Source: Blastomonas fulva (lineage in GTDB: Bacteria > Pseudomonadota > Alphaproteobacteria > Sphingomonadales > Sphingomonadaceae). From it: 64,000 nucleotides of DNA. A program made the translations under genes and the position numbers. Position 1 is the stretch's first letter. Each line of letters begins with the position of its first letter. This document shows, one piece after another, positions 41,489-49,955 of the stretch. Location: contig NZ_CP020083.1 of assembly GCF_003431825.1 (NCBI RefSeq), positions 2,828,501-2,892,500 on the forward strand. Direction: 5' to 3'. The notes under the pieces are model-generated. The model did no database searches, was not told where the DNA came from, and saw nothing but the letters and a program-made list of their open reading frames with translations.

Positions 41489-42151
41489 ATGGCCTATGCT
41501 GATCAACAGGCAAGCGGAAACAAGATAGTTTCCCTCGTTGTCGTGGCGCTGATTCACATCGTTGTGATCTACGCCCTGGTGACGGGACTTGCATATAGCG
41601 CGGTCAAATCGGTCGCGGAAAAGCTTAACGTCGTCGACGTTGAAGAAGAGGTGATCGAGCCTGAAGAGCCGCCACCACCGCCGCCGGACCAGCCGATTAC
41701 GCCGCCGCCAGTGGTAACCCCACCGCCGATCGTGCGTACTCCGCCGACTTCGGCGCCGACCATAACCACCACCAACACACCGCCGCCGATCTTCAATCCG
41801 ACGCCGATTGTTGCTCCGCCGCCTGCACCGCCGGCTCCGCCGCCGGCGCCTTCCAAGGCTTCGGGTGCGTCGCCTCGTGGTAACCCGGGCAGCTGGGCTA
41901 CGCCGAACGACTATCCGGCACGGGCACTGCGTGAAGAGCGTGCAGGGACCACCCGGTTCCGCGTTTCGATCGGCCCCGATGGACGTGTCACGGATTGCCA
42001 GATCACCGGTTCAAGCGGCCATGCCGATCTTGACGAGGCGACCTGCAAGAATGTCACTCGCAGGGCGCGCTTCAAGCCCGCTCTCGACGCGGCAGGCAAT
42101 GCGATTTCGGACACCTATTCGAACGCGGTTCGCTGGGAAATCCCGAAGTAA
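41489..42151 (+). CDS. tonB: Energy transducer TonB
   Basis: TonB links the proton motive force from ExbB/ExbD to outer-membrane receptors. The 220-residue protein has a single N-terminal anchor (about residues 12-38) and an acidic then Pro-rich spacer (about 50-125: EEVIEPEEPPPPPP and further PPP runs). The C-terminal TonB domain shows YPARALREERAGTTRFRVSIGPDGRV and the DLDEATCKNVTRRARF block. Two cysteines in the C-terminal domain (VTDCQITG and EATCKN) could form a disulfide. It is the first gene of a tonB-exbB-exbD-exbD unit. Confidence 0.94.
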   Translation: MAYADQQASGNKIVSLVVVALIHIVVIYALVTGLAYSAVKSVAEKLNVVDVEEEVIEPEEPPPPPPDQPITPPPVVTPPPIVRTPPTSAPTITTTNTPPPIFNPTPIVAPPPAPPAPPPAPSKASGASPRGNPGSWATPNDYPARALREERAGTTRFRVSIGPDGRVTDCQITGSSGHADLDEATCKNVTRRARFKPALDAAGNAISDTYSNAVRWEIPK

Positions 42152-42248
42152 TCTTTGGACTGGATGCCGCTGTGGCGGATTGGGTTTTGGTTTTTAGACG
42201 CACCGGTTTTGTAACGGCGCTCTATACATTTTCTGAGAGGAAGTTTTG

Positions 42249-43019
42249 ATGTTGATTGAAATGCTTGCTGCGGCTGGAGCCGAGGCGCCGAAAAACGCTT
42301 TCGGTTTTATGGAAGCACTCGAACAGGGCGGTGTCATCGCCTATGCGACCGTCGGCATTCTGGGTATCATGTCGTTCGGTTCGTTCTTCATCCTGTTCAC
42401 CAAGCTGTTCGAACAGCAGAAGGTCCTGTCGCAGGGCCAGAAGGTCCGTGACACGTTCTGGCGTGCAGGCAGCATCAAGGAAGGTGCCGCCAAGCTCGAG
42501 AAGAACACCGCGTATCGCCAGATCGTCGACGACGGCATCAAGGCTCAGGAAGAGCATGCCAAGCTGACCGATCCCGTCGAAGCCCATGACTGGCTGCACG
42601 GTTCGCTGGGTCGCTCGGAAGCAGCGATCAACGCCAAGCTCGCAGGCGGCCTGCCGTTCCTGGCAACCGTGGGTGCGACCTCGCCGTTCATCGGTCTGTT
42701 CGGTACCGTTATCGGTATCTACCGCGCACTGATCAAGATCGGCATCTCGGGTTCGGCATCGATCGACCAGGTTGCAGGTCCGGTTGGTGAAGCACTGATC
42801 ATGACCGCACTGGGTCTGGGCGTTGCGGTTCCCGCCGTGCTTGCGTACAACTGGCTGCAGGCTCGCAACAAGCAGATCGCTGCGCAGCTCAGCGCCTTTT
42901 CGACCGACGTGCTCGGCTACATGGCATCGAATGGCGCAGTGATCCCCGCAGCACCTGGCAAGCCGGTTCCTGCTGGCAAGCCTGCTGCTCCGGTCGCTGC
43001 TGCACCGATCAAGAAGTAA
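42249..43019 (+). CDS. exbB: Biopolymer transport protein ExbB (MotA/TolQ/ExbB proton channel)
   Basis: ExbB forms the pentameric proton channel core of the TonB motor. The 256-residue protein has three hydrophobic segments: about residues 28-48, then LPFLATVGATSPFIGLFGTVIGI, then VGEALIMTALGLGVAVPAVLAYN. The last two are the channel helices with the conserved Thr/Glu and Gly-rich faces. The tail is Pro/Ala-rich. ATG 42249 follows a GAGAGGAAG ribosome binding site; a TTG two bases upstream is not the likely start. A hairpin-containing gap of 187 bases separates it from exbD. Confidence 0.95.
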   Translation: MLIEMLAAAGAEAPKNAFGFMEALEQGGVIAYATVGILGIMSFGSFFILFTKLFEQQKVLSQGQKVRDTFWRAGSIKEGAAKLEKNTAYRQIVDDGIKAQEEHAKLTDPVEAHDWLHGSLGRSEAAINAKLAGGLPFLATVGATSPFIGLFGTVIGIYRALIKIGISGSASIDQVAGPVGEALIMTALGLGVAVPAVLAYNWLQARNKQIAAQLSAFSTDVLGYMASNGAVIPAAPGKPVPAGKPAAPVAAAPIKK

Positions 43020-43033
43020 GAGACGTTCATCAC

Positions 43034-43067
43034 GCCGGCGGCAGGCCTTAACAGGGCTCCCGCCGGC
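43034..43067 (+). repeat. Hairpin between exbB and the first exbD gene
   Basis: The stem GCCGGCGG (43034-43041) with CCGCCGGC (43060-43067) encloses an 18-base loop. It lies 15 bases after exbB and 140 bases before exbD. There is no following T-run, so it may partly terminate transcription or protect the exbB mRNA end rather than act as a full terminator. The ExbB:ExbD ratio in the motor makes differential expression plausible. Confidence 0.5.
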
Positions 43068-43206
43068 TGATGGTGTCGGCACCCAAGGCGGGCTTTCATG
43101 GCTGCACTGGGCTTTCCGATGCCGACATGCTCAAGACTGCTGCGCGATAGCGCAAAACCAATCCGCGGCCACATGGCTCGGTAAGTAGAGAATAGGATTT
43201 ATTGCG

Positions 43207-43737
43207 ATGGCAATGAGCGTTGGAGGCGACGGCGGCAAGGAAAAGCCGATGTCTGACATCAACACGACGCCGCTTGTGGACGTCATGCTGGTGCTTCTCA
43301 TCATCTTCCTGATCGCGATTCCGGTGGTTATCCAGACCGTGGACGACCTGACCATTCCGGTTATCGAATTCGAGCCGACCGAAACCAAGGCAGAAAACAT
43401 CCTTCTGTCCGTGACGACCACCGACGCCAGCGGCCTGAGCCCCGGCGACGATGGCTTTGCAGGTGCAAGCCCGAACGGCGAATGCCGGGTCTATGTGAAC
43501 GTCACCCCGGTCGACAATGTCGAACTGCAGGAAATCGCGGTCAAGCGGCTTGAATCGATCATCGAAGCTGCTGGTGGCGTCGAAAACCTGGAGGAAGAAG
43601 ATCTTCCCGAAGTGCATATCCGCGGCGACATCAATGCTCCCTACAGGTGCATTGGCGGCGCGATCTTCACGATGCAGCGTGCCGGGTTTGCCAAGGTCGG
43701 CTTCATCTCTTCGCCGATCGACCTGACGGCAGTTTGA
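43207..43737 (+). CDS. exbD: Biopolymer transport protein ExbD (first copy)
   Basis: ExbD is the second motor protein of the TonB system. The 176-residue protein has the N-terminal motif MSDINTTPLVDVMLVLLIIFLIAIPV, with the essential membrane Asp at residue 25, and a periplasmic domain. It is longer than the second copy because of an insert at about residues 70-95. It has two cysteines, Cys93 (GECRVYVNV) and Cys148 (APYRCIGG), that could form a disulfide in the periplasm. A second exbD gene follows 55 bases later. Confidence 0.94.
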   Translation: MAMSVGGDGGKEKPMSDINTTPLVDVMLVLLIIFLIAIPVVIQTVDDLTIPVIEFEPTETKAENILLSVTTTDASGLSPGDDGFAGASPNGECRVYVNVTPVDNVELQEIAVKRLESIIEAAGGVENLEEEDLPEVHIRGDINAPYRCIGGAIFTMQRAGFAKVGFISSPIDLTAV

Positions 43738-43792
43738 TAGAGGCCGTCACGCGATGACGGCCTCCACTACAGAAATTTGGGAGTAGCTTGAT

Positions 43793-44233
43793 ATGGCAAT
43801 GAGTGGCGGCAGCGATGATGGCGAGCCGATGATGGAAATGAACACGACGCCGTTGATCGACGTCATGCTCGTTCTCCTCATCATGTTCATCATCACCATC
43901 CCGGTTCAGACCCATGCGGTAAAGATCGACCTGCCGCAGGACAGCCCGCCGCAGGACGTGGTTGTCGAGCCGGTCAAGAACAAGCTGATCGTCGATACCA
44001 ACGACACCATTTCGTGGAATGGTACGCCGGTATCGCAGGCGCAGCTTGCTGGCATTCTCGCCCAGACCCGCAATATGGACCCTGAGCCTGAACTGCAGTT
44101 CCAGCCCGATGCACGCGCACGCTATCAGATCGTCGACGAGGTTCTCGTGGTGATCAAGCGCAGCGGCGTCACGAAGCTCGGCTTCGTCGGCAACGAGCAG
44201 TACGGTTCGTTCCAGAAGGCACCTGGCAAGTAA
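43793..44233 (+). CDS. exbD: Biopolymer transport protein ExbD (second copy)
   Basis: This 146-residue ExbD paralogue has the same N-terminal membrane segment (EMNTTPLIDVMLVLLIMFIITIPV, Asp23). It has a compact periplasmic domain without the insert and cysteines of the first copy. Paired ExbD genes after ExbB are known in some gammaproteobacteria such as Xanthomonas and are common in sphingomonads. A strong terminator follows 31 bases after the stop and ends the operon. Confidence 0.94.
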   Translation: MAMSGGSDDGEPMMEMNTTPLIDVMLVLLIMFIITIPVQTHAVKIDLPQDSPPQDVVVEPVKNKLIVDTNDTISWNGTPVSQAQLAGILAQTRNMDPEPELQFQPDARARYQIVDEVLVVIKRSGVTKLGFVGNEQYGSFQKAPGK

Positions 44234-44264
44234 TTCGCCAACGCCTTTGATGGTAACAAAAAAA

Positions 44265-44297
44265 GAGGGCGGCGTAGCGATACGCCGCCCTCTTTTT
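44265..44297. terminator. Bidirectional terminator after exbD
   Basis: The stem GAGGGCGGCGTA (44265-44276) with TACGCCGCCCTC (44281-44292) has a GCGA tetraloop. It is followed by TTTTT on the plus strand and preceded by an A-run on the other side. It separates the exbD gene from the convergent minus-strand gene. Confidence 0.92.
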
Positions 44298-44312
44298 GTG
44301 TCCCGGATGCTG

Positions 44313-45635
44313 TCAGATGTTGCGCTGCCGGTCCGAAAGCTGGCGCAGCGTTGCAAGCGCATCGCGCAAAGCTGCATCCATGTCGTCATCGACCGCTGCT
44401 TCCTGAGCATCCGTTTCCGGATCGCCATGGTCGGCGTCGATCTCGGATGCGATGTCCCCAGGCGCCTCTGCGGCTGGCTCGGCAACAGTATCGCTCCAGT
44501 CGCTTGGAGCCGCTGTGGCATCAGCAAGCGCTTTGTCGGCCAGCGGTTCGATTGCGTGTTCGGTGATCTCCGTACCGCGGCGGATGCCGAAGCGTGGGTC
44601 TGCATCGCTCGTCACCACGGGTTCGATGCCGCTGGTCGGGTTCGCTGCCATGGTGAGCGCAACGACGCGTCCTGCAGGCACGGCCGATGCCATCGCGGTG
44701 TCGCGGCGCCTGGCCAGGCCCCGCTCAAGCCGGTCGAGCAGTTCGGCGATACCGAGTTGATCATAGTCAGCGGTCGCCGGTTCGGCGGCATGCTGGTGAA
44801 CGTGTTCGGCGTGTATCTTGGCCTGCTGGTCCTCTGGCTGCACCGGCTCAGGGGCCACAGCCTCCCAGGGGTCCTGCCCGTCTTCTTCCGCTTCCGGCTC
44901 TGCCAGAGCAGGCGCAAAACGGAAAGAAGGTGCAGGCGCTGGTTCTGCCGGAGCGGGCTCGGCAGATGCCGGGGGTGCAAACGCCATGCTGGCGTCGAGG
45001 TCGAGCGGCATTGGTTCGGGATTGCTCTCAGCCGACTGTGCGCTGGCGGCCGCTGGCAACGCCATGTCAGGTTCGCTCGTGACCTCGGCGTCGAGATCGC
45101 TGCTGGCCATGATCGGCGCGCGCACTGGCGCATCGGGATGCTGGTCGGCATTGCGGATCCGTAGGCGCTTCAAGTCCGCGAAATCGGAAACCTCGTCCTC
45201 TGCCGCTTCGCTCTTGCCAAAGCGCAGGGTCCGCAGCCATCCGGCGAGGCGGGATGTGCCCGAGCGGCTGGCCGATGCAGCCGCATCTTCGGATGACCCG
45301 GACTGCGCCGGATCGCTCTTCACGGCAGTTTCAAAACCCATAATGTCGGTCTCCCCGCGCGGCAGCAGCGCGAGCAGCGCTCCTGCGGTCAAAGTTCCTA
45401 TTCCGGTGCTCAGCGCCAGCCGGGCGGTATTTCCCAGGGGGGGCGCAGCAGCGGGCAAAAGTTCGGCAATGCCATAGGCGCTGACAAAGCCCTCGATCGC
45501 GTTCATCGGAATGAAGCTGCTGCCCACGGCTGCTGCCAGTCCGCCGCCGACCGCGATCGCGGCAGGATAGCGCACAGGCACGGCAGCTACCGCGCCCTCC
45601 GCTTCTCCTGTCTCTTCGTCTCGCGTTTCGGCCAT
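44313..45635 (-). CDS. Acidic membrane-anchored protein of unknown function
   Basis: I do not recognise this 440-residue protein. Two hydrophobic segments lie near the N-terminus, about residues 20-43 (PVRYPAAIAVGGGLAAAVGS) and about 67-93 (TARLALSTGIGTLTAGALLALL). The rest is very acidic and rich in Ala, Pro and Glu with low complexity, ending in a helical DDDMDAALRDALATLRQLSD. It resembles a scaffold or disordered tether more than an enzyme. The start is at ATG 45635 (MAETRDEETGEAEG); an in-frame ATG at 45653 exists. The gene ends at the exbD terminator. Confidence 0.72.
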   Translation of the reverse strand: MAETRDEETGEAEGAVAAVPVRYPAAIAVGGGLAAAVGSSFIPMNAIEGFVSAYGIAELLPAAAPPLGNTARLALSTGIGTLTAGALLALLPRGETDIMGFETAVKSDPAQSGSSEDAAASASRSGTSRLAGWLRTLRFGKSEAAEDEVSDFADLKRLRIRNADQHPDAPVRAPIMASSDLDAEVTSEPDMALPAAASAQSAESNPEPMPLDLDASMAFAPPASAEPAPAEPAPAPSFRFAPALAEPEAEEDGQDPWEAVAPEPVQPEDQQAKIHAEHVHQHAAEPATADYDQLGIAELLDRLERGLARRRDTAMASAVPAGRVVALTMAANPTSGIEPVVTSDADPRFGIRRGTEITEHAIEPLADKALADATAAPSDWSDTVAEPAAEAPGDIASEIDADHGDPETDAQEAAVDDDMDAALRDALATLRQLSDRQRNI

Positions 45636-45663
45636 CGTCGTTAAACCTGTCACTGCGCCCTGG

Positions 45664-46911
45664 TCAGGCGGCGTTGTACACGCGTCCGCCCGCCTGGCGG
45701 TCTAGCATGCGTTGGTAAACGGGTTGATAACGCTCAACGTTGCGTGCCCAGTTGCGCTCCTCGGCGACAAAGGCCCGCGCCGCCTCGCGCCGGGCATCCC
45801 AGCCGTCGCGTGCTGCGACCAGATCGGCGAGCGACCGCGCGATGGCTGCCGGATCGTCGGCAGCGAACAGCGTTCCAGTTACGCCATCGGTGATCAGCTC
45901 GCGATGACCTCCGACATTGGACGCTGCCACCAGCCGCCCCTGCGCCATCGCTTCGAGCGGCTTGAGCGGGGTGACCGTTTCGGTGAGGCGCATGGCCTTG
46001 CGTGGATAGACCAGAATATCGATAAGGCTGTAATACTGCTCGACATCGTGATGCGGCACGCGCCCGGCAAAGCAGATCGCATGCGCCGCGGGCGAGGCGG
46101 CTGCCTGTGCCTGCAGCGCCGCTTCTGCCGGGCCGCCGCCCACAAGCAGCAGCCGGATATCGGGATTGCGTTCCAGCAGCAGCGGCATCGCCGCGATCAG
46201 ATCATCCAGCCCCTCGTACGGATAGTAGCTGCCGATAAAGCCGATCACGGTCTTGCCCGCCAGCCCCAGCGCCTTTGCGCGCTCCGGATCGGCAGGGACA
46301 GGGTTGCCGAACATCTCCATGTCGACGCCGTTGGGCGATACCATGATCTTGGATGCGGGAAAGCCGCGGCCGATCAGGTCGGTGCGCAGGCCCTCGCAGA
46401 TCACTGCCACCGCATCCGCGCCGGCCACCGCCCGGTTCTCCATCTGCCGCGTCAGCCAGTATTTCGCAGACCCCGGACTGCCGGTGCCGTTGCCCACGGC
46501 GGCATCCTCCCAGAAGGCGCGGATCTCGTACAGCACAGGAAGACCGAGCTTGCGCCCGACCCGCAAAGCGGCCAGCCCGTCGAGTGCAGGCGAATGCGCG
46601 TGCAGGATGTCGGGCTTCCAGATCGCGCAGGCCGCCTCGGTCGCGCGGGCAAGCGCGGCGATGTCGCGCCATTCGCGCAACCCCGGCGGTCCCGATATGC
46701 TCTCCATCGTGCGGTGGAAGGTCAGCCCGTCATGCACCTCGACCGCGTCGACCACGGCATCCTTGGGCAGCGAAGCCTGGTGGCGCACGCTGGTGACGCC
46801 GCGCACCTCCAGCCCCAGGCGTTGCTGGGCCTTGAGGATGGCACGGGTACGGAAAGCATAGCCGCTGTGCAGCGGCAGGCTGTGGTCGAGGATGTGGAGT
46901 ATCCGGGTCAT
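45664..46911 (-). CDS. Exosortase-A-associated glycosyltransferase (TIGR04063-like)
   Basis: This 415-residue protein is a GT4-type (GT-B fold) glycosyltransferase. MTRILHILDHSLPLHSGYAFRTRAILKAQ at the start matches, from memory, the family found next to exosortase-A/PEP-CTERM loci in proteobacteria. The C-terminal nucleotide-sugar site appears as KPLEAMAQGRLVAASNVGGH. It likely acts in exopolysaccharide synthesis in the cytoplasm. The ATG 46911 is the natural start; an upstream ATG at 46920 is possible. No exosortase is in the window. The gene is divergent from the ligase-like gene. Confidence 0.85.
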   Translation of the reverse strand: MTRILHILDHSLPLHSGYAFRTRAILKAQQRLGLEVRGVTSVRHQASLPKDAVVDAVEVHDGLTFHRTMESISGPPGLREWRDIAALARATEAACAIWKPDILHAHSPALDGLAALRVGRKLGLPVLYEIRAFWEDAAVGNGTGSPGSAKYWLTRQMENRAVAGADAVAVICEGLRTDLIGRGFPASKIMVSPNGVDMEMFGNPVPADPERAKALGLAGKTVIGFIGSYYPYEGLDDLIAAMPLLLERNPDIRLLLVGGGPAEAALQAQAAASPAAHAICFAGRVPHHDVEQYYSLIDILVYPRKAMRLTETVTPLKPLEAMAQGRLVAASNVGGHRELITDGVTGTLFAADDPAAIARSLADLVAARDGWDARREAARAFVAEERNWARNVERYQPVYQRMLDRQAGGRVYNAA

Positions 46912-47033
46912 GGCCGCCAAACCTATGGCGCAAAAGGTTTAACGCCGCGTCAACCCATTGCGGTTATGGCTTTAGACTTGGATGCGCCCGGTGCATAGTC
47001 GCCTGCGCAACAGCGGCGACGGGACCGATTTGA

Positions 47034-47207
47034 ATGGTCGATAATTTTGCCATTGCGGTCTCTCACCTGCTTGTCGCTCTCGCGGCGTGGCGCCTTGTGT
47101 GGCGCGCGGATCTCGACAAGGAAGACCCCCCGGCAAAGGACGAATCGTCCAGCGGCTTCTTCAGCCGCAGCCAGCCCACCGCGCGCAAGGGCGATGCCGA
47201 TGCGTGA
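47034..47207 (+). CDS. 57-residue membrane microprotein upstream of the O-ligase-like gene
   Basis: This short frame is coherent: MVDNFAIAVSHLLVALAAW begins with a single transmembrane helix (about residues 5-23), then a basic/acidic WRADLDKEDPP stretch and a Ser/Lys-rich polar tail ending KGDADA. Its stop overlaps the ATG of the next gene by eight bases (47200-47207), as expected for coupled genes. I see no strong Shine-Dalgarno motif before it, which lowers the confidence. The function is unknown. The topology suggests a small partner of the adjacent membrane ligase. Confidence 0.6.
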   Translation: MVDNFAIAVSHLLVALAAWRLVWRADLDKEDPPAKDESSSGFFSRSQPTARKGDADA

Positions 47208-48561
47208 TCTTGCCTTTGTCGGATTTCTCGTGGCGTTTCTGGCACTCGGGTTCAAACGCCCGTTCATCTTCGTGCTCGCCTATGCCTATGTCGATATCGT
47301 CGCGCCGCAGCGGCTGAGCTACTGGATGCTCAACGCGGTGCCGGTGTCGCTGATCGTGTTCGGGCTCGCGTTTCTTGGCTGGATGATCGCCGACGACAAG
47401 AAGGACATGCGCGTCTCGTTCCGCCAGGGCGTGATGGCGCTGCTGTTCGCCTATTGCGCCTATACCACCAGCGTCGCCGATTTCCCGATCGAGGCGGAAG
47501 GCAAATGGGGCTGGGTGTGGAAGGCTCTGGTGTTTGCGATGTTCCTGCCGCTCACGCTGCGCACCAAGCTCCGGATCGAATCGCTGGCGCTGATGATGGT
47601 GGTGTGTGCCAGCTCGATCATCATCACGGGCGGGATCAAGACACTGGCATCCGGGGGCGGCGGATATGGCGTGATGCGGCTGCTGATCGACGACAACAGC
47701 GGGCTGTATGAAGGCTCTATCATCTCGACCGTGGCGATCTGCATCATTCCGCTGATCCTGTGGCTGGCCAGGTACGGAACGGTGTTTCCGCCCGACTGGC
47801 GGGTCAAGGGGTTTGCCTATGCGCTGATCTTCGCCTGCCTGTTGATCCCGGTGGGGACACAGGCGCGCACCGGCCTGGTGTGCATCGGCGTGCTAGCAGT
47901 CCTGCTGCTGCGCTTCGTGCGGCATCGCTTCCTGTATGCGGGCCTGCTGGCAGCAGCGGCGGTGATGGCCATTCCGTTCCTGCCGCAAAGCTACAGCAAC
48001 CGCATGGCGACGATCGGCGAATATCAGGCCGACCAGTCCGCATCGACGCGCGTGGCGGTGTGGGCGTGGACGTGGAACTACGTGAAATCCAACCCCATGG
48101 GCGGTGGTTTCGAGGCGTATCTGCAGAACAAGGTGAAGTTCGACACCATCGCTGCCAAGGGGGATGGCCCCAACACCCAGATCGAGAAGAACGAGGTCAC
48201 CGATTCCGGCCGCGCCTATCATTCGAGCTATTTCGAGATGCTGGGCGAGCAGGGCTTTCCCGGGCTTGCGATGTGGCTGATCATCCATCTGGGGGGTATC
48301 TGGCGGATGGAGGTGGTGCAGCGCCTGCACCGCAAGCGCAACCGGCCCGACGAGGCGTGGGTGGCCCCGCTCGCTTTGGCGCTACAGAACGGGCAGATCA
48401 TCTACATGGTGGGCTCGCTGTTCGTGGGGATCGCTTTCCAGCCGTTCATCTACATGCTGATCGCGCTGCAGATCGGGCTGGACACCTATACCGCGCGCCG
48501 TCGCAAGGAAGCCGCCTTTCGTCCCCTGGCCGACAGCAAAGCCGCTGCATGGGTTGCATGA
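47200..48561 (+). CDS. Exosortase-A-associated O-antigen-ligase-like membrane protein (TIGR03097-like)
   Basis: This 453-residue protein has about ten transmembrane helices and the O-antigen ligase/polymerase (Wzy/WaaL) look. It resembles the putative O-glycosylation ligase of exosortase-A systems. The large polar loop around residues 275-345 (including QADQSASTRVAVWAWTW and the YHSSYFEMLGEQGFPGLAMW block) is the usual active-site region. ATG 47200 overlaps the microprotein stop by eight bases; ATG 47194 is a near alternative. The likely role is polymerisation or transfer of a polysaccharide at the outer face of the inner membrane. Confidence 0.85.
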   Translation: MRDLAFVGFLVAFLALGFKRPFIFVLAYAYVDIVAPQRLSYWMLNAVPVSLIVFGLAFLGWMIADDKKDMRVSFRQGVMALLFAYCAYTTSVADFPIEAEGKWGWVWKALVFAMFLPLTLRTKLRIESLALMMVVCASSIIITGGIKTLASGGGGYGVMRLLIDDNSGLYEGSIISTVAICIIPLILWLARYGTVFPPDWRVKGFAYALIFACLLIPVGTQARTGLVCIGVLAVLLLRFVRHRFLYAGLLAAAAVMAIPFLPQSYSNRMATIGEYQADQSASTRVAVWAWTWNYVKSNPMGGGFEAYLQNKVKFDTIAAKGDGPNTQIEKNEVTDSGRAYHSSYFEMLGEQGFPGLAMWLIIHLGGIWRMEVVQRLHRKRNRPDEAWVAPLALALQNGQIIYMVGSLFVGIAFQPFIYMLIALQIGLDTYTARRRKEAAFRPLADSKAAAWVA

Positions 48562-48588
48562 AGAGCTTTGGCTGCCTAACTGGCGCGG

Positions 48589-49764
48589 ATGACCAAACCG
48601 ACCGCCGAGCCAGGGCCCGTCCTGCCTGAACCGCTTTCCGCTGCTGAAGTCGAGCAGAAACTCAATGGACTTTGGGCCTGGATCAGCGCCCATTCCGTCG
48701 AGATCGCGATCGCCGCAGGTGTCGGCACCGCCATCTATCTGGCGCTGGCCTTTCTGCAGCGACACGCGCGGATCTATGCCGAGCGTCAGGACGACAGATT
48801 ATCGGTCGCAGCCATCGTCGCGCGGACATTGTCGAAGACCAAGCAGTATTTCCTGATCATGGTCTCGGCGCGGCTGGTCGTCGGCTTTTCCGAGGCGCCT
48901 GCCGGTATCGTGCAGGTGGTGAGCTTCCTGTTCACGGTGGCCTCGGTATTCCAGGTCGCCATCTGGGCCCGCGAGATCATCCTGGGAATGATCGAACGCC
49001 GCGCGACGGTCAGCGACGATGCCGGCAGCGAAACGCTCGCTAACGCCATGTCGCTGATCCGCCTGCTGGTGACGGTGGTGCTGTTTGCGATCGCCTCGAT
49101 CATGGTGCTCGACAATCTGGGCGTCAACGTCACCGGCCTGATCGCCGGTCTGGGTATCGGTGGTATCGCCATCGGTCTGGCCGCGCAGGGAATCTTCTCG
49201 GATCTGTTCGCCGCGCTGTCGATCATCTTCGACAAGCCGTTCAAGCGCGGGGAGACGATCGGATTCGACACCACCACCGCTACGGTAGAGAAAATCGGCC
49301 TCAAGAGCGCGCGGCTGCGTTCGGTGACGGGTGAAGAGATCATCATCTCGAACACCAATCTTCTGTCCAAGCAGATCATCAACTATACCCGGCTCAACCG
49401 CCGCCGCACGCGCTACATGATCGGTCTGGTGTACCAGACCCCGCCCGACCGCGCCCGGCTGGTCCCCGCCATGCTGCGCGAGATCGTGGAGCAGGGCAGC
49501 GGCGTGTTCGTCCGCTGCGGTTTTGTCGGCTTCGGCGCGAGCTCGATCGATTTCGAGCTCGATTTCGACGTGATGAGCAGCGATTTCGAGGTGGTGTTCG
49601 AAGCGCGCCATCGCATCGGGCTTTCGATTCTTGAGCGATTCAACGCCGAAGGGCTCGAATTCGCCTATCCGACCCAGACCAGCTTCACCGCTGCGCCCGA
49701 TGGCCGATTCGTGCTGCCCTATCCCGAGGGCGGTTATTCGCTCGCGGCGGAAGACCACCGCTAG
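48589..49764 (+). CDS. Mechanosensitive ion channel family protein (MscS-type)
   Basis: MscS-type channels release solutes on osmotic downshift. The 391-residue protein has an N-terminal polar part and several hydrophobic segments. The pore-lining helix appears as ITGLIAGLGIGGIAIGLAAQ with Gly/Ala-rich packing, followed by FSDLFAALSIIFDKPFKRGETI, then the beta-domain and a C-terminal alpha/beta part. It belongs to the medium-size MscS class, larger than E. coli MscS. It is an isolated gene, 27 bases after the ligase gene. Confidence 0.93.
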   Translation: MTKPTAEPGPVLPEPLSAAEVEQKLNGLWAWISAHSVEIAIAAGVGTAIYLALAFLQRHARIYAERQDDRLSVAAIVARTLSKTKQYFLIMVSARLVVGFSEAPAGIVQVVSFLFTVASVFQVAIWAREIILGMIERRATVSDDAGSETLANAMSLIRLLVTVVLFAIASIMVLDNLGVNVTGLIAGLGIGGIAIGLAAQGIFSDLFAALSIIFDKPFKRGETIGFDTTTATVEKIGLKSARLRSVTGEEIIISNTNLLSKQIINYTRLNRRRTRYMIGLVYQTPPDRARLVPAMLREIVEQGSGVFVRCGFVGFGASSIDFELDFDVMSSDFEVVFEARHRIGLSILERFNAEGLEFAYPTQTSFTAAPDGRFVLPYPEGGYSLAAEDHR

Positions 49765-49955
49765 GGCGCTTGCCGGCGACCGAGTCGCTGGCTGTTGTGA
49801 CGTTTCCGTTCGCGTAAAGCGCGGTGCGCAATGCCGATGCCGTAGCGGCGTGCGCTCAGCCCTTGTGTCGGCCCCGGAAAAGCGCCAAAAGACGCCAGTT
49901 CCATCTGGCAGCTTGCCGTCAGGGCAATCGCCGGACCATCGACAGGAGAGCAAAT

